DNA of 64,000 nucleotides from assembly GCF_037976325.1 (NCBI RefSeq), contig NZ_CP150265.1, positions 131,001 to 195,000 on the forward strand, written 5' to 3'. The position numbers were made by a program, and so were the translations under genes. Below, piece after piece: positions 1 through 8,661 of the stretch (the stretch's first letter is position 1; each line of letters begins with the position of its first letter). The notes below the pieces were generated by a model. The model saw only the letters and a list, made by a program, of their open reading frames with translations, searched no databases and was not told where the DNA came from. This stretch comes from Paenibacillus sp. FSL K6-3182. Lineage in GTDB: Bacteria; Bacillota; Bacilli; Paenibacillales; Paenibacillaceae.

Positions 1-2
1 CG

Positions 3-885
3 ACAGGGGTAGCAGGAGCAACAGGTGTAACGGGCTCCACAGGAGCAACAGGAGCTGAAGGCGTAACAGGTGCGACAGGAGTAGCAGGAGCAACGGGTGT
101 AACGGGCTCCACAGGAGCAACGGGAGCTGAAGGTGCAACAGGTGCGACAGGGGTAGCAGGAGCAACGGGTGTAACGGGCTCTACAGGTGCGACAGGTGTA
201 ACGGGCTCCACAGGTGCAACAGGAGCTGAAGGTGTAACAGGTGCGACAGGAGTAGCAGGAACAACGGGTGTAACGGGCTCCACAGGAGCAACAGGAGCTG
301 AAGGTGTAACAGGTGCGACAGGAGTAGCAGGAGCAACGGGTGTAACGGGCTCCACAGGAGCAACAGGAGCTGAAGGTGTAACAGGTGCGACAGGGGTAGC
401 AGGAGCAACGGGTGTAACGGGCTCCACAGGAGCAACAGGAGCCGATGGTGTAACAGGTGCAACAGGAGCTGAAGGTGTAACAGGTGCGACAGGAGTAGCA
501 GGAGCAACGGGTGTAACGGGCTCCACAGGAGCAACAGGAGCCGATGGTGTAACAGGTGCAACAGGAGCTGAAGGTGTAACAGGTGCGACAGGGGTAGCAG
601 GAGCAACGGGTGTAACGGGCTCCACAGGAGCAACAGGAGCTGAAGGTGCAACAGGTGCGACAGGGGTAGCAGGAGCAACAGGAGCTGAAGGTGTAACAGG
701 TGCGACAGGAGTAGCAGGAGCAACGGGAGCTGAAGGTGCAACAGGTGCGACAGGGGTAGCAGGAGCAACAGGTGTAACGGGCTCCACAGGAGCAACGGGA
801 GCTGAAGGTGTAACAGGTGCGACAGGGGTAGCAGGAGCAACAGGAGCGACGGGTGCCACAGGTTCCACAGGAGCCACCGGTGCTG
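3..885 (+). repeat. 72-bp tandem repeats encoding Gly-X-Thr collagen triplets
   Basis: The marker GGGCTCCACAGG or a close variant recurs about ten times. Successive spacings are mostly 72 bases, with shorter or longer steps (27, 90, 108 and 162 bases) where units were deleted, inserted or lack the marker. Near-identical units at DNA level point to recent expansion by slippage or recombination, so copy number is likely to vary between strains, and it may be wrong in a short-read assembly. Confidence 0.9.
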
Positions 886-1295
886 AACCTACGGCTGATT
901 CTAGTTATGCTGGCAATACGACAGGTGCAATTATCGCTGTTGTGCTCGGAGGAACGAATGTACCTCTCCCGAGCTCACAAAACCTTAGCCCTAATATTAC
1001 CGTCAATGGACTTAATGATACCTTCACAGTTGTTAATGCAGGCAGATATTATATCACTTATCAGATCAATATCACGGCTGCCTTACTTCTTAGCACTCGT
1101 CTGGTGATTAATGGTACAGCGAATCTTGCTTCTACCGTGGCTCCAGTTCTAAGCGTATCAAGCTTTAATAATGATGTCATTGTTACTTTGACAGCAGGCA
1201 GTACCATAACGCTTCAAATGTTTGGATTATTAGGAGCAGCAACGCTGTTAGGCGGCGGAGCGGGTGCGGCTTTGACCATCATTCGGGTTAGTTAA
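3..1295 (+). CDS. Collagen-like repeat surface/exosporium-type protein, 3' part (start lies before the window)
   Basis: The open frame enters from the left edge and stops at 1295. Residues encoded up to about 885 are pure Gly-X-Y collagen triplets, dominated by [12 protein letters not shown] and GVA, built from a 24-residue (72-base) unit with small variants. About 135 non-collagen residues follow, rich in beta-strand-forming stretches, resembling the C-terminal trimerisation head of BclA-type exosporium proteins (C1q/TNF-like fold). Proteins of this type form hair-like filaments on spores or cell surfaces, and their Thr residues are often O-glycosylated. A glycosyltransferase gene follows at 1371, which fits that role. 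The N-terminus, with any signal or exosporium leader, is outside the window. Family assignment of the C-terminal head is by sequence feel, not by search. Confidence 0.85.
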   Translation, partial: TGVAGATGVTGSTGATGAEGVTGATGVAGATGVTGSTGATGAEGATGATGVAGATGVTGSTGATGVTGSTGATGAEGVTGATGVAGTTGVTGSTGATGAEGVTGATGVAGATGVTGSTGATGAEGVTGATGVAGATGVTGSTGATGADGVTGATGAEGVTGATGVAGATGVTGSTGATGADGVTGATGAEGVTGATGVAGATGVTGSTGATGAEGATGATGVAGATGAEGVTGATGVAGATGAEGATGATGVAGATGVTGSTGATGAEGVTGATGVAGATGATGATGSTGATGAEPTADSSYAGNTTGAIIAVVLGGTNVPLPSSQNLSPNITVNGLNDTFTVVNAGRYYITYQINITAALLLSTRLVINGTANLASTVAPVLSVSSFNNDVIVTLTAGSTITLQMFGLLGAATLLGGGAGAALTIIRVS

Positions 1296-1370
1296 TAAAG
1301 CAGAAGTAACAGGACAATGGCATGAGAATATGATGTATCAATCTAATTGACTCGTGGGAGTGTGGTTTCG

Positions 1371-2477
1371 TTGATTTCCATCAGCTTGTGCCTCATTGTC
1401 AAAAATGAAGAGAAAACGCTCGGTCGATGTCTAGCTTCCATGAAAGATATCGCTGATGAGATTATTATTGTGGATACGGGTTCTACGGATTTAACGAAGC
1501 AGGTTGCGAGCGAGTTTACCGATCGCATCGAGCATTTTACATGGATCGATGATTTTGCGGCAGCTCGCAACTATGCTTTTTCTTTAGCAACCAAATCCCA
1601 TATTATGTGGCTGGATGCAGATGATATTTTGAAGGAAATCGATCAGCAGAAACTGCTGGCGCTAAAGCAAAATGTAGATCCTGCCGTCGACTCCATATCT
1701 ATGGAATACCACTTGGCGTTTGATGAATTCGGTAATGTAACTTCAAAGCTAAGACGAAACCGAATTGTAAAAAAATCGCGGGCTTTCAAATGGATTGGTC
1801 CGGTTCATGAATACCTTGAAGTTTACGGGGATATATTGAGCAGCGATATCGCCGTAACCCATAGCAGTATACATCATGACAGTGATCGCAATTTGAACAT
1901 TTATGAGAAACGACTGGCTAAAGGGGAAATCTTTTCTCCGCGCGATTTATTCTATTATGCCAATGAACTTAAGGACCATGGGAAATATGAGGCTGCTATA
2001 AGGTATTACGAAAAATTTCTTGCGACGGGCAAAGGATGGATTGAGGATAACATTGCTTCCTGCGGCAGGCTTGCGGATTGCTACAGTGAGCTTAATGAAG
2101 TACGCAATGTGGTCGATTCGATCTTCCGCTCTTTTCATTACGACAAGCCTCGTCCGGAATTTTGTTGCCGCCTCGGTTATTATTTCTTAAAGCGTCAAGA
2201 GTATAAGCTGGCAATTTATTGGTATAAATTAGCGCTCAGCACAGAGAAGCCGGAACAGAACTGGGGCTTTGAGAATTTAGCTTGTTCTACATGGCTGCCG
2301 CAGCTTCAGCTATGCGTTTGTTACGATGGCATAGGTGATTACGAAGCTGCGTACGATCATAATGAAAAAGCAGCACAATTTAGGCCGATGGATGATCGCA
2401 TTTTGGCAAATCGTGATTATTTGAACAAACGCTTAGGAAAGAAAACAATTGAGATTAGTCTAGAACCCACAACTTAA
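1371..2477 (+). CDS. Family 2 glycosyltransferase with C-terminal TPR-like repeats
   Basis: The protein opens with ISLCLIVKNEE, typical of GT2 enzymes, followed by DTGSTD (nucleotide-sugar binding) and a DADD motif that serves as the metal-binding DxD site. The second half is helical and tetratricopeptide-like, with recurring Tyr/Ala-rich helices such as KYEAAIRYYEKFL. This architecture is common in Bacillales glycosyltransferases that modify surface proteins or peptides. The open frame extends upstream to 1347, but the TTG at 1371 follows GGGAG by about 11 bases and gives the usual family N-terminus; a GTG at 1362 is an alternative. It lies about 75 bases after the collagen-like gene on the same strand, so it may glycosylate that protein. 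The acceptor is inference. Confidence 0.85.
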   Translation: MISISLCLIVKNEEKTLGRCLASMKDIADEIIIVDTGSTDLTKQVASEFTDRIEHFTWIDDFAAARNYAFSLATKSHIMWLDADDILKEIDQQKLLALKQNVDPAVDSISMEYHLAFDEFGNVTSKLRRNRIVKKSRAFKWIGPVHEYLEVYGDILSSDIAVTHSSIHHDSDRNLNIYEKRLAKGEIFSPRDLFYYANELKDHGKYEAAIRYYEKFLATGKGWIEDNIASCGRLADCYSELNEVRNVVDSIFRSFHYDKPRPEFCCRLGYYFLKRQEYKLAIYWYKLALSTEKPEQNWGFENLACSTWLPQLQLCVCYDGIGDYEAAYDHNEKAAQFRPMDDRILANRDYLNKRLGKKTIEISLEPTT

Positions 2478-2544
2478 TGGGTAACAGAGCGAATTTCTAA
2501 GATCGGATGAGGATTATTATTTCAACTGAATATAATTAAACAAC

Positions 2545-2583
2545 AAGATTTCTTCCCGTCAGTTTGGGAGGAAATCTTTTTTT
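2545..2583 (+). terminator. Rho-independent terminator after the glycosyltransferase gene
   Basis: A 13-base stem with one mismatch (2545-2557 pairing with 2566-2578) is followed by a run of T residues. It ends the collagen-like/glycosyltransferase transcription unit. Confidence 0.8.
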
Positions 2584-2612
2584 GTTAGTTCAGCATATTT
2601 CTCTTCGCACTA

Positions 2613-2664
2613 TTGACATCGCCTATGAGCGAGTGTATATTATATTTTATAAAATTAAATTGTA
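2613..2664 (+). promoter_or_regulatory. SigA promoter with OhrR-like operator upstream of ohr
   Basis: TTGACA at 2613-2618 and TATATT at 2636-2641 are separated by 17 bases. Overlapping the expected start point, TAAAATTAAATTGTA (2650-2664) differs by one base from the half operator bound by the peroxide-sensing repressor OhrR in B. subtilis. This suggests induction of ohr by organic peroxides. No ohrR gene is in the window. The leader to the ohr start is about 220 bases, unusually long. Confidence 0.6.
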
Positions 2665-2740
2665 TAAAACACAAAATCTTCACTGCACCAAATTGCATAA
2701 GGAGAATAGAGAAGGCTCTCTTTGGCAATAAGAAAACAAG

Positions 2741-2833
2741 ATGTTATTTCAAGTAACGGAGGTTAAATACAAGGCCATTGTCGATAAGGTGCTTTTTCAT
2801 GAGGAGCTTCAAGGTCTAAAGCTTGCAAAGTAA
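2741..2833 (+). pseudogene. Possible 30-codon remnant of an ABC-transporter ATPase N-terminus in the ohr leader
   Basis: The stretch from 2584 to 2870 has no full gene. It contains a short frame starting MLFQVTEVKYKAIVDK and ending at TAA 2831-2833. The opening LFxVxxVKYKxI resembles the first residues of small ABC ATPases of the YjkB/FetA kind, but nothing after that matches a nucleotide-binding domain, and there is no good ribosome site. It may be a fossil inserted between the promoter and ohr, or chance. Weak evidence. Confidence 0.2.
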
Positions 2834-2870
2834 CGTTTAAACTAAAATAAAAACCTAAACGGAGGAATTA

Positions 2871-3287
2871 ATGATGCAAAACTTATATACAGCTACGGTA
2901 ACGGCAACAGGTGGAAGAGATGGCAAGCTTGTTTCAAGCGATAATATTTTGAATGTAGATGTGAGAGCCCCTAAAGAGCTTGGAGGAGTCGGTGGTGCAA
3001 CGAACCCAGAGCAATTGTTTGCAGGAGGTTACGCAGCTTGCTTCGAGAGTGCTCTTAACGTTGTGTGCCGGATGAAGAAAATTAAAGTGGAGAAAACCGA
3101 AGTAACCGCTCATGTTACGCTTGGTAAGGATGCAGATGGCGGATATGAGCTGGCTGTGAAGCTGGATATTGCGCTTGAGGGCGTTGAAGCAGACGTAGCG
3201 AAGGAATTGGTCGAAGCCGCTCATCAGGTATGTCCGTATTCTAGAGCAACTAGAGGCAACATTAATGTAGAACTCAATCTTCTTTAA
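2871..3287 (+). CDS. ohr: Organic hydroperoxide resistance protein, Ohr/OsmC family
   Basis: A 138-residue protein of normal Ohr length. It reduces organic and fatty-acid hydroperoxides in the cytoplasm using a reactive cysteine pair. Visible catalytic residues are Cys57 (in AACFES) and Cys121 (in VCPYSR), with Arg16 and Glu47 near the expected positions of the residues that activate the peroxidatic cysteine. A GGAGG at 2861-2865 precedes ATGATG; the first ATG has 5-base spacing, and the second (2874) has a better 8-base spacing. It is a single gene, probably OhrR-controlled through the operator at 2650-2664, and ends at a bidirectional terminator shared with the convergent racemase gene. Confidence 0.93.
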   Translation: MMQNLYTATVTATGGRDGKLVSSDNILNVDVRAPKELGGVGGATNPEQLFAGGYAACFESALNVVCRMKKIKVEKTEVTAHVTLGKDADGGYELAVKLDIALEGVEADVAKELVEAAHQVCPYSRATRGNINVELNLL

Positions 3288-3312
3288 TCTAAAATAGTAC
3301 AAGCCCAAAGCA

Positions 3313-3347
3313 CAAAAAAAATCCGGAGAATGATCTCCGGATTTTTT
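3313..3347. terminator. Bidirectional terminator between ohr and the racemase gene
   Basis: A perfect 9-base stem ATCCGGAGA/TCTCCGGAT (3321-3329 with 3334-3342) has a T run on its right for the plus strand and an A run on its left, which acts as a T run for the minus strand. It therefore ends both ohr and the minus-strand cluster that finishes at 3357. Confidence 0.85.
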
Positions 3348-3356
3348 GTAATGCTC

Positions 3357-4070
3357 TTATTTCGCGATGGTTTGTTTGCCCGACAGCTCAATAGATCTTT
3401 GTACAAGCACCGTCATTGCATCTACACAAAAGGCTGCGACGTCTTTTTGGATCGGTATGCAGGATAATTCCGTGCATGCGATGATCACACACTGGCACTC
3501 ATCCTGCACGAGCAAGTGGTTAATGATGCCTTCAAACTCAGAAGGCTCAACAGGCAAATTACGTTTGACCTTGTTGTAGATAATGTCCATCACATGCTCC
3601 TGAATGGCTTCTTCAGGCTCGTGAAGGTGCATATTATACTGATTGCAGCCATGACGATACACGCCGCTGCTAACCGTTCCATTTGTAGCTAGAATACCAA
3701 TCTTGCAGTGTTCTCCAAAGGTGTCATGGATCTTTTTCAGCGTCTCATCCACCATGTTGATTATATTTATGCTTGTCATTTGCTGCATATCATTATAGAA
3801 ATAATGCGACGTATTGCAAGGAATCGCAATATTAGATACGCCTGCTGCCTCAAGGATTTTGAAATCTTTAGCAACCGCTTTGAGAAACAACTCGCCTTTG
3901 TTTTCTAATATGACACCTGTTCGATCTGGCAAAGTGGCATGATTGAGAATGACGATATCAATATGCTCTTGATCACGGTCTGCTGCCGTTTGCTCGATAA
4001 TCATATCGAAAAATACGGATGTTGCTTTTGGGCCCATCCCGCCTATGATGCCTAAGCTTTTAGCTTCCAT
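3357..4070 (-). CDS. Aspartate/glutamate racemase family protein (RacX/RacD-like)
   Basis: A 237-residue protein with the two-cysteine signature of cofactor-independent amino acid racemases: Cys85 in IPCNTSH and Cys199 in ACTELS, with the family opening GIIGGMGP. These enzymes interconvert L- and D-aspartate (or glutamate) by two-base catalysis in the cytoplasm. It is the last gene of a five-gene minus-strand run (9867 to 3357), 46 bases after the papain-fold protein gene. In enterococci and lactococci an aspartate racemase sits beside a D-aspartate ligase and supplies D-Asp for the peptidoglycan cross-bridge. The same pairing occurs here, which suggests D-Asp as the product. Substrate is inference. 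Confidence 0.85.
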   Translation of the reverse strand: MEAKSLGIIGGMGPKATSVFFDMIIEQTAADRDQEHIDIVILNHATLPDRTGVILENKGELFLKAVAKDFKILEAAGVSNIAIPCNTSHYFYNDMQQMTSINIINMVDETLKKIHDTFGEHCKIGILATNGTVSSGVYRHGCNQYNMHLHEPEEAIQEHVMDIIYNKVKRNLPVEPSEFEGIINHLLVQDECQCVIIACTELSCIPIQKDVAAFCVDAMTVLVQRSIELSGKQTIAK

Positions 4071-4115
4071 TGCCTCAACCTACTTTTAATGAAGTGTTTA
4101 ATTGAAATGATTTAG

Positions 4116-5180
4116 TTATTCAACGATCATAGCATGGCTTCCCATTGCGTCATAGCTGTTAAAAAAAGTGTCTGCATCGTAAGTAACTTGTCCTTTTAAC
4201 GGATTCATTACATGTACTTTACCATCTTCATATCCATTTAGGACAACAACGTGCAAATTAATAGGAGCTGAATAATATTCACCAGTATCACTGAAATACC
4301 AAGCGTAATTCATTTTTGGCGGCGTGAGATCAAGCGTAATCCAAGTTACGACAGGAATCCCTTTATTAAGCTGCTCGATGATTTCCTCTCGCGTGCTGCC
4401 GCTAATATCTGAAGTACTGTTGCTGCGCCCTGCGACATCAAAATACAAGTTAGCCGCCTCCACGATAGGAGGTGCAAAGCTGAAAAATCCGCCTTTTAAC
4501 GACCTAGGTTCGCCAGCGTATGATTTATAGGGATCAGGCCCATACAATTTATTGTTTTTGGTGATAAAAGCTTGCTTCGGCAAATAATTATCCGACATTT
4601 CTGTTTTGGTAACGTCATATCCGTAATAATTGAGTACCGCGGTTAATGAAGTAATTTCACAGCCGTTAGGCAGCTCAGGCTTCTGCATAATGGTATCGAC
4701 ATCGATATAAACCTTCTTAATGTTAACGGAGCCATCAGCTGCCCGCTCATAATCCTTCACATATTCAAACGTTTTGTTGGTGGTTGTCAGCTCTTGTGCA
4801 GGGCCGTTAACCGCTATTTGATGCTCTTCCTCCGACAGCTGATAAGGCCTGCCGACCTTCTGTTGTTTTATCTTATAGCTGGTACCGTAATCGAGCAGAA
4901 TAGATGTTGCTTTACCCATTTCGTCTGTTGTCATGGTGCCGATAACCGATCCGCTATTAGCAGCGGTTATTGTAAATACAGCATCTTTAATTGGCTGCTG
5001 CGTTGCTTCGTCTTTGCTTATTATTGTAATTGTTCCTTGCTCTATTTCTGGAGTAGGGGCAGTCGTTGGTGTAGAATCGACTTTCTCATTGAATACAGGT
5101 TTTGCATCTTCTTTCGTAAACAATGTATAAATAAAAAATATAATACCCAATAACACCAGGAGCTTGATCATTCTTTTCAT
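4116..5180 (-). CDS. Membrane-anchored protein with SpaA/Cna-B-like domain and C39-type papain-fold peptidase domain
   Basis: A 354-residue protein with a single N-terminal membrane segment (about residues 5-20, short cytoplasmic MKRM), a Thr/Pro-rich spacer, a prealbumin-like domain (about 48-125, beginning GTITIISKDEAT), and a C-terminal peptidase_C39_2-like domain. Putative catalytic residues are Cys in ELPNGCEIT, His in NLHVVVLNGY and Asn in VMNPLKG. The arrangement places it outside the membrane. AAAGGAG lies 8 bases before the start. It sits between the AsnB-like and racemase genes (gaps 84 and 46 bases), so it may act on the product of the cluster, for example trimming a wall peptide. 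That role is a guess; the related B. subtilis protein YvpB is also of unknown function. Confidence 0.72.
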   Translation of the reverse strand: MKRMIKLLVLLGIIFFIYTLFTKEDAKPVFNEKVDSTPTTAPTPEIEQGTITIISKDEATQQPIKDAVFTITAANSGSVIGTMTTDEMGKATSILLDYGTSYKIKQQKVGRPYQLSEEEHQIAVNGPAQELTTTNKTFEYVKDYERAADGSVNIKKVYIDVDTIMQKPELPNGCEITSLTAVLNYYGYDVTKTEMSDNYLPKQAFITKNNKLYGPDPYKSYAGEPRSLKGGFFSFAPPIVEAANLYFDVAGRSNSTSDISGSTREEIIEQLNKGIPVVTWITLDLTPPKMNYAWYFSDTGEYYSAPINLHVVVLNGYEDGKVHVMNPLKGQVTYDADTFFNSYDAMGSHAMIVE

Positions 5181-5263
5181 GTTGGTGGCTCCTTTACTTT
5201 ATAGCCGTAATAGTTATGCGACAGTGTGTAACGAGCAGGCAGCCGGTGGCTGCCCTATGCCTG

Positions 5264-7111
5264 TTACGCTTGCTCGAAGAACGTCTTATGCCATATAAGG
5301 AACACATACACTGTCCAAATGTATCTAGCGTAGTTCTGCTTGCCTGAATAATGCGAATCCAGATATTTCATCAGCTCATCGGTATGAAAGAACAGCTTCG
5401 CTCGGTCCGAGAGAAACATGTCCTTAACGAGCTTATAATATTTCTCCTGTCTTAGCCAGTGCCTAATAGGTACAGGAAAACCAACCTTTGGTCGATTCGC
5501 CCATTCATCGGGAAGTACTTCCTTCGCAGCTGTACGCAGTGCATACTTCGTATTGCTTGGATGTACACGAAGATCAGTCGGCAGCTTGGAAGCCAGGTCC
5601 ATAACCATTTTGTCTAAAAATGGAACTCTCAGCTCAATAGAATGGGCGAGGCTCATTTTGTCTGCCTTAAGAAGAATATCTCCCGGAAGCCAAAGCTTCA
5701 GATCGAGATATTGCATTTTGGTTATATCATCTTTGCCCCGCACTTGATCATATACAGTCTTCGTAATGCTTTGTACGGATGGTCCTTGCTTATATTCGTC
5801 CTTCAATACGGCTAAGGCATCAGCTTCTTCAAACACATGCGCTTGACCGATAAAACGTTCCTCAACCCGCTGTCCGCCTTTTACGACAAAGGAGGTGATT
5901 CTGTTTTTGGACAGCTTGCCGCTTAATAATGATAACGGCCGCCTGATTGCAAACGGAAGCTTCTTGTATTTTTTCATCGCTGGTGTCGTATCGTACCAAT
6001 CATAACCGCCGAAAATTTCGTCTGCGCCTTCTCCAGAGAGCACCACGGTCACATGCTTGCTCGCAAGCTCTGCTAGGAAATAGAGGGGCACGGAGGAAGG
6101 GTTGGACTGCGGTTCATCCATATGGTACTGAATCGTTGGCAGCATCTTGAAGCACTCATCCGCTGAAACCAGTCGTTTATAGTTTTCGATGTTTAAAATT
6201 TCTGACAAATCCTCTGCGAGGTTCGTCTCATTAAAGTTGCCTTCATAATCCTCAAAGCCGACGGAAAATGTTTTGTTTGGTTTTAGCAATGCGGTAATAT
6301 AACTGGAATCAATGCCTCCGGACAAAAAAGACCCGACCGGCACATCGCTAATTTGGTGATAGGCGACTGTTTCTTTTACTGTGCTTTTAATTTGGTTGAC
6401 GTAATGGGACAGGCTGTTCGGTTCTTCTGCAAAGTTAACGTCCCAATAAGGCTTCACTTCCAGCTTGCCTTGTTTGTAAAGCATATAGTGACCAGGCTTC
6501 AGCTTGTACACGCCTTTAAAAAACGTTTCATCAAGCACGGAGTATTGAAAGGTCAGGTAAGGCTTGAGCGCATCCTTGTTCAGCTCTTTGCGGAAGGCAG
6601 GCTGCTTTAAGAAAGCTTTGATTTCAGAGCTGAATAAGAAGGAATTATCCGTTGTGTTTTGTGTATAATACAACGGCTTTATGCCAAAGAAATCCCTGGC
6701 GAGAAACATCGTTTCCGTATTCGTATCCCATATCGCAAAAGCAAACATGCCTCGTAACTTCTGAAGCAGCGAGGTTCCATACTCTTCATAAGCATGAATG
6801 ATAACCTCGCTGTCCGTATGGCTAACAAAGGTATGCCCGCACTGAATCAACTCTTCACGCAGCTCTTGATAATTGTAGATTTCTCCATTAAATACAAGAA
6901 CACAGCTTTTATCCTCGTTGTAAATCGGTTGGCTGGCTTCTTCAGACATATCTATAATTTTGAGGCGTCTAAACCCTAAAGTTACTTCCTCATCTGAATA
7001 GATACCGCCACTATCGGGACCTCTATGAACGATCATATCCATCATGTCTTTAATAATGGCTACTTGATCAACGTCGGGACGACTATCTGCAAAACCTACA
7101 AAACCGCACAT
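5264..7111 (-). CDS. asnB: AsnB-type glutamine-dependent amidotransferase (asparagine synthase family)
   Basis: A 615-residue protein with an N-terminal Ntn glutaminase domain (nucleophile Cys2 in MCGFVG; HRGPD, FNGEIYN) and a C-terminal synthetase domain with the PP-loop SGGIDSS and SGEGADE. It uses glutamine and ATP to amidate a carboxylate. Length and motifs match B. subtilis AsnB, whose known job is to amidate meso-diaminopimelate in peptidoglycan precursors, and AsnO. It lies 40 bases after the MurE-like gene and before the secreted peptidase gene. In this setting the substrate could be a wall peptide or a D-Asp side chain (giving D-Asn) rather than free aspartate. The family call is firm; the substrate is inference. 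Confidence 0.9.
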   Translation of the reverse strand: MCGFVGFADSRPDVDQVAIIKDMMDMIVHRGPDSGGIYSDEEVTLGFRRLKIIDMSEEASQPIYNEDKSCVLVFNGEIYNYQELREELIQCGHTFVSHTDSEVIIHAYEEYGTSLLQKLRGMFAFAIWDTNTETMFLARDFFGIKPLYYTQNTTDNSFLFSSEIKAFLKQPAFRKELNKDALKPYLTFQYSVLDETFFKGVYKLKPGHYMLYKQGKLEVKPYWDVNFAEEPNSLSHYVNQIKSTVKETVAYHQISDVPVGSFLSGGIDSSYITALLKPNKTFSVGFEDYEGNFNETNLAEDLSEILNIENYKRLVSADECFKMLPTIQYHMDEPQSNPSSVPLYFLAELASKHVTVVLSGEGADEIFGGYDWYDTTPAMKKYKKLPFAIRRPLSLLSGKLSKNRITSFVVKGGQRVEERFIGQAHVFEEADALAVLKDEYKQGPSVQSITKTVYDQVRGKDDITKMQYLDLKLWLPGDILLKADKMSLAHSIELRVPFLDKMVMDLASKLPTDLRVHPSNTKYALRTAAKEVLPDEWANRPKVGFPVPIRHWLRQEKYYKLVKDMFLSDRAKLFFHTDELMKYLDSHYSGKQNYARYIWTVYVFLIWHKTFFEQA

Positions 7112-7150
7112 GTGGAATACCTTTCATTAACTTTATTGTTTTAAGCGCAG

Positions 7151-8620
7151 TCACATCGTTTTTAATTTGATTTCCCTGACGATTTCCGATTCATTAAATG
7201 GGATTTCCGTTTTCCCAATAATTTGCGACGTTTCATGACCTTTGCCGGCAATGAGAATGACATCGTCTTTTCTGCTGATATCAATGGCAAAAGCAATAGC
7301 GTCTCTCCTGTCGATAACGGCCTCATAAGCTCCGTTATAAGCTTCGACTCCTTCAATAATTTCCCTAATAATCAGGTTATTATCCTGCTCCTTGGGATTA
7401 TCAGAGGTGATTACGGAAAAATCAGCAAATGTAGCGGCTACCTTAGCCATCGCTCTACGTTTCTCTGTGCCTGATTCCCCATCAGATGCGTAAACGCCGA
7501 ACACGAGAATGATTTTGCCTTTGGTAAAAGGCCGGATTGTTTTTAATGCCTTCTCTAGGCTGTCCTCGGTATGAGCAAAATCGACGATGATCTTCGTATC
7601 CTCATCTTGATAGACAACTTCCAGCCGGCCTTTAATGCCCTCAACAGCCAAAATGCCGTCTGCGATTTGCTGTAGCGTAAATTGATTGCAATAAGCCGTT
7701 GCAATAGCGGCTAGACTATTATATACGTAGATCGTCCCAGGCAGGTTTACTTTAATTGCGATGCTGCCCTTTGGCGTATTTACATTATAAGTCGTATAGT
7801 CGGCATAATAAGTAATATCCGTCGCGTAAATGTCAGCTTCCTGCTCAATGCCATAAGTAACCAGCTTTGGGCCTTTATGCTGCAATCGGTCAATGAGGAT
7901 ACGGCCAAATTTATCATCTGCATTAATAATGTTAAAGTCCGTCGTCATGTCGAACAGCAAAGCCTTCGCTTCGAAATATTCCTCCATCGTATGGTGAAGC
8001 TCCAAATGATCCGGCGTTAGATTTGTGAAAATGCCAGTTTTGAAGCTGGAATGAGCAACGCGTTTCAAATTGAGCGCATGCGAAGAAACCTCCATGACGC
8101 AATGCTTCATATGTGATTCAATCATATCGGCGAAGATTCGTTGCAAATACAGCGATTCCGGCGTCGTATTTTTGTTTTGAATCAGCTTGTCGCCGATAAC
8201 TGTGCCGATCGTGCCGATAATTCCGAGGGCTGTCCCCGTTTGCTCGAATATAGATTTTAGAAAATATGTGGTCGATGTCTTCCCGTTTGTTCCAGTGATG
8301 CCGAGAAGATTCATTTGCTCAGTCGGGCGATGATAGAAGTTTGCAGATACCAGGGCGAGCGCCTCACGCGTGTCGTTAACTTGCAGTACCGTTATTCCTG
8401 CTGGCACATGAACATCCTTCTCCACAATAACGACGGTCGCACCAAGTGCGATTGCTTTTTCGATGAAATGGTGTCCATCAACCGAAAAGCCCGTTATAGC
8501 GACAAATACGCCATTGGCTGAAGCTTCCCTCGAATCAAAGGCAATGGAGCTTACTTCAATATGCAAATCGCCTTTCACGAGCGTGTAATCCAGATCTTTC
8601 AGTAAGGAGGTCAATAACAT
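7151..8620 (-). CDS. MurE-like ligase (UDP-MurNAc-tripeptide synthetase family), divergent paralogue
   Basis: A 489-residue Mur ligase with an N-terminal UMAG-binding domain, P-loop GTNGKTS (110-116), the probable carbamoylated Lys219 (EAKALLF), VDFAHT (347-351) and C-terminal GKGHE (459-463). MurE adds the third residue to UDP-MurNAc-L-Ala-D-Glu. Meso-diaminopimelate enzymes carry DNPR; here residues 407-410 are DNPK, and the usual GCGGDRD stretch is replaced by GVYASDGES (375-383). This suggests a changed amino-acid specificity and a paralogue rather than the housekeeping murE, which is normally in the division/wall cluster. GGAG precedes the ATG by 8 bases. It is 42 bases downstream of the ATP-grasp gene and 40 upstream of the AsnB-like gene. 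Confidence 0.82.
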   Translation of the reverse strand: MLLTSLLKDLDYTLVKGDLHIEVSSIAFDSREASANGVFVAITGFSVDGHHFIEKAIALGATVVIVEKDVHVPAGITVLQVNDTREALALVSANFYHRPTEQMNLLGITGTNGKTSTTYFLKSIFEQTGTALGIIGTIGTVIGDKLIQNKNTTPESLYLQRIFADMIESHMKHCVMEVSSHALNLKRVAHSSFKTGIFTNLTPDHLELHHTMEEYFEAKALLFDMTTDFNIINADDKFGRILIDRLQHKGPKLVTYGIEQEADIYATDITYYADYTTYNVNTPKGSIAIKVNLPGTIYVYNSLAAIATAYCNQFTLQQIADGILAVEGIKGRLEVVYQDEDTKIIVDFAHTEDSLEKALKTIRPFTKGKIILVFGVYASDGESGTEKRRAMAKVAATFADFSVITSDNPKEQDNNLIIREIIEGVEAYNGAYEAVIDRRDAIAFAIDISRKDDVILIAGKGHETSQIIGKTEIPFNESEIVREIKLKTM

Positions 8621-8661
8621 ACGATCAGCTCCATTCTATTACCTATTACTATTTTCGCAGG

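Noticed and set aside
181..840. Open minus-strand frame of 219 codons rich in Leu, Ser and His
   Set aside because: It is the reverse of the collagen repeat; the repeat lacks stop codons on both strands. No ribosome site and implausible composition.
1..900. Regular repeats that could suggest a CRISPR array or satellite
   Set aside because: Units are in frame, have no unique spacers and encode Gly-X-Y triplets, so they are coding repeats.
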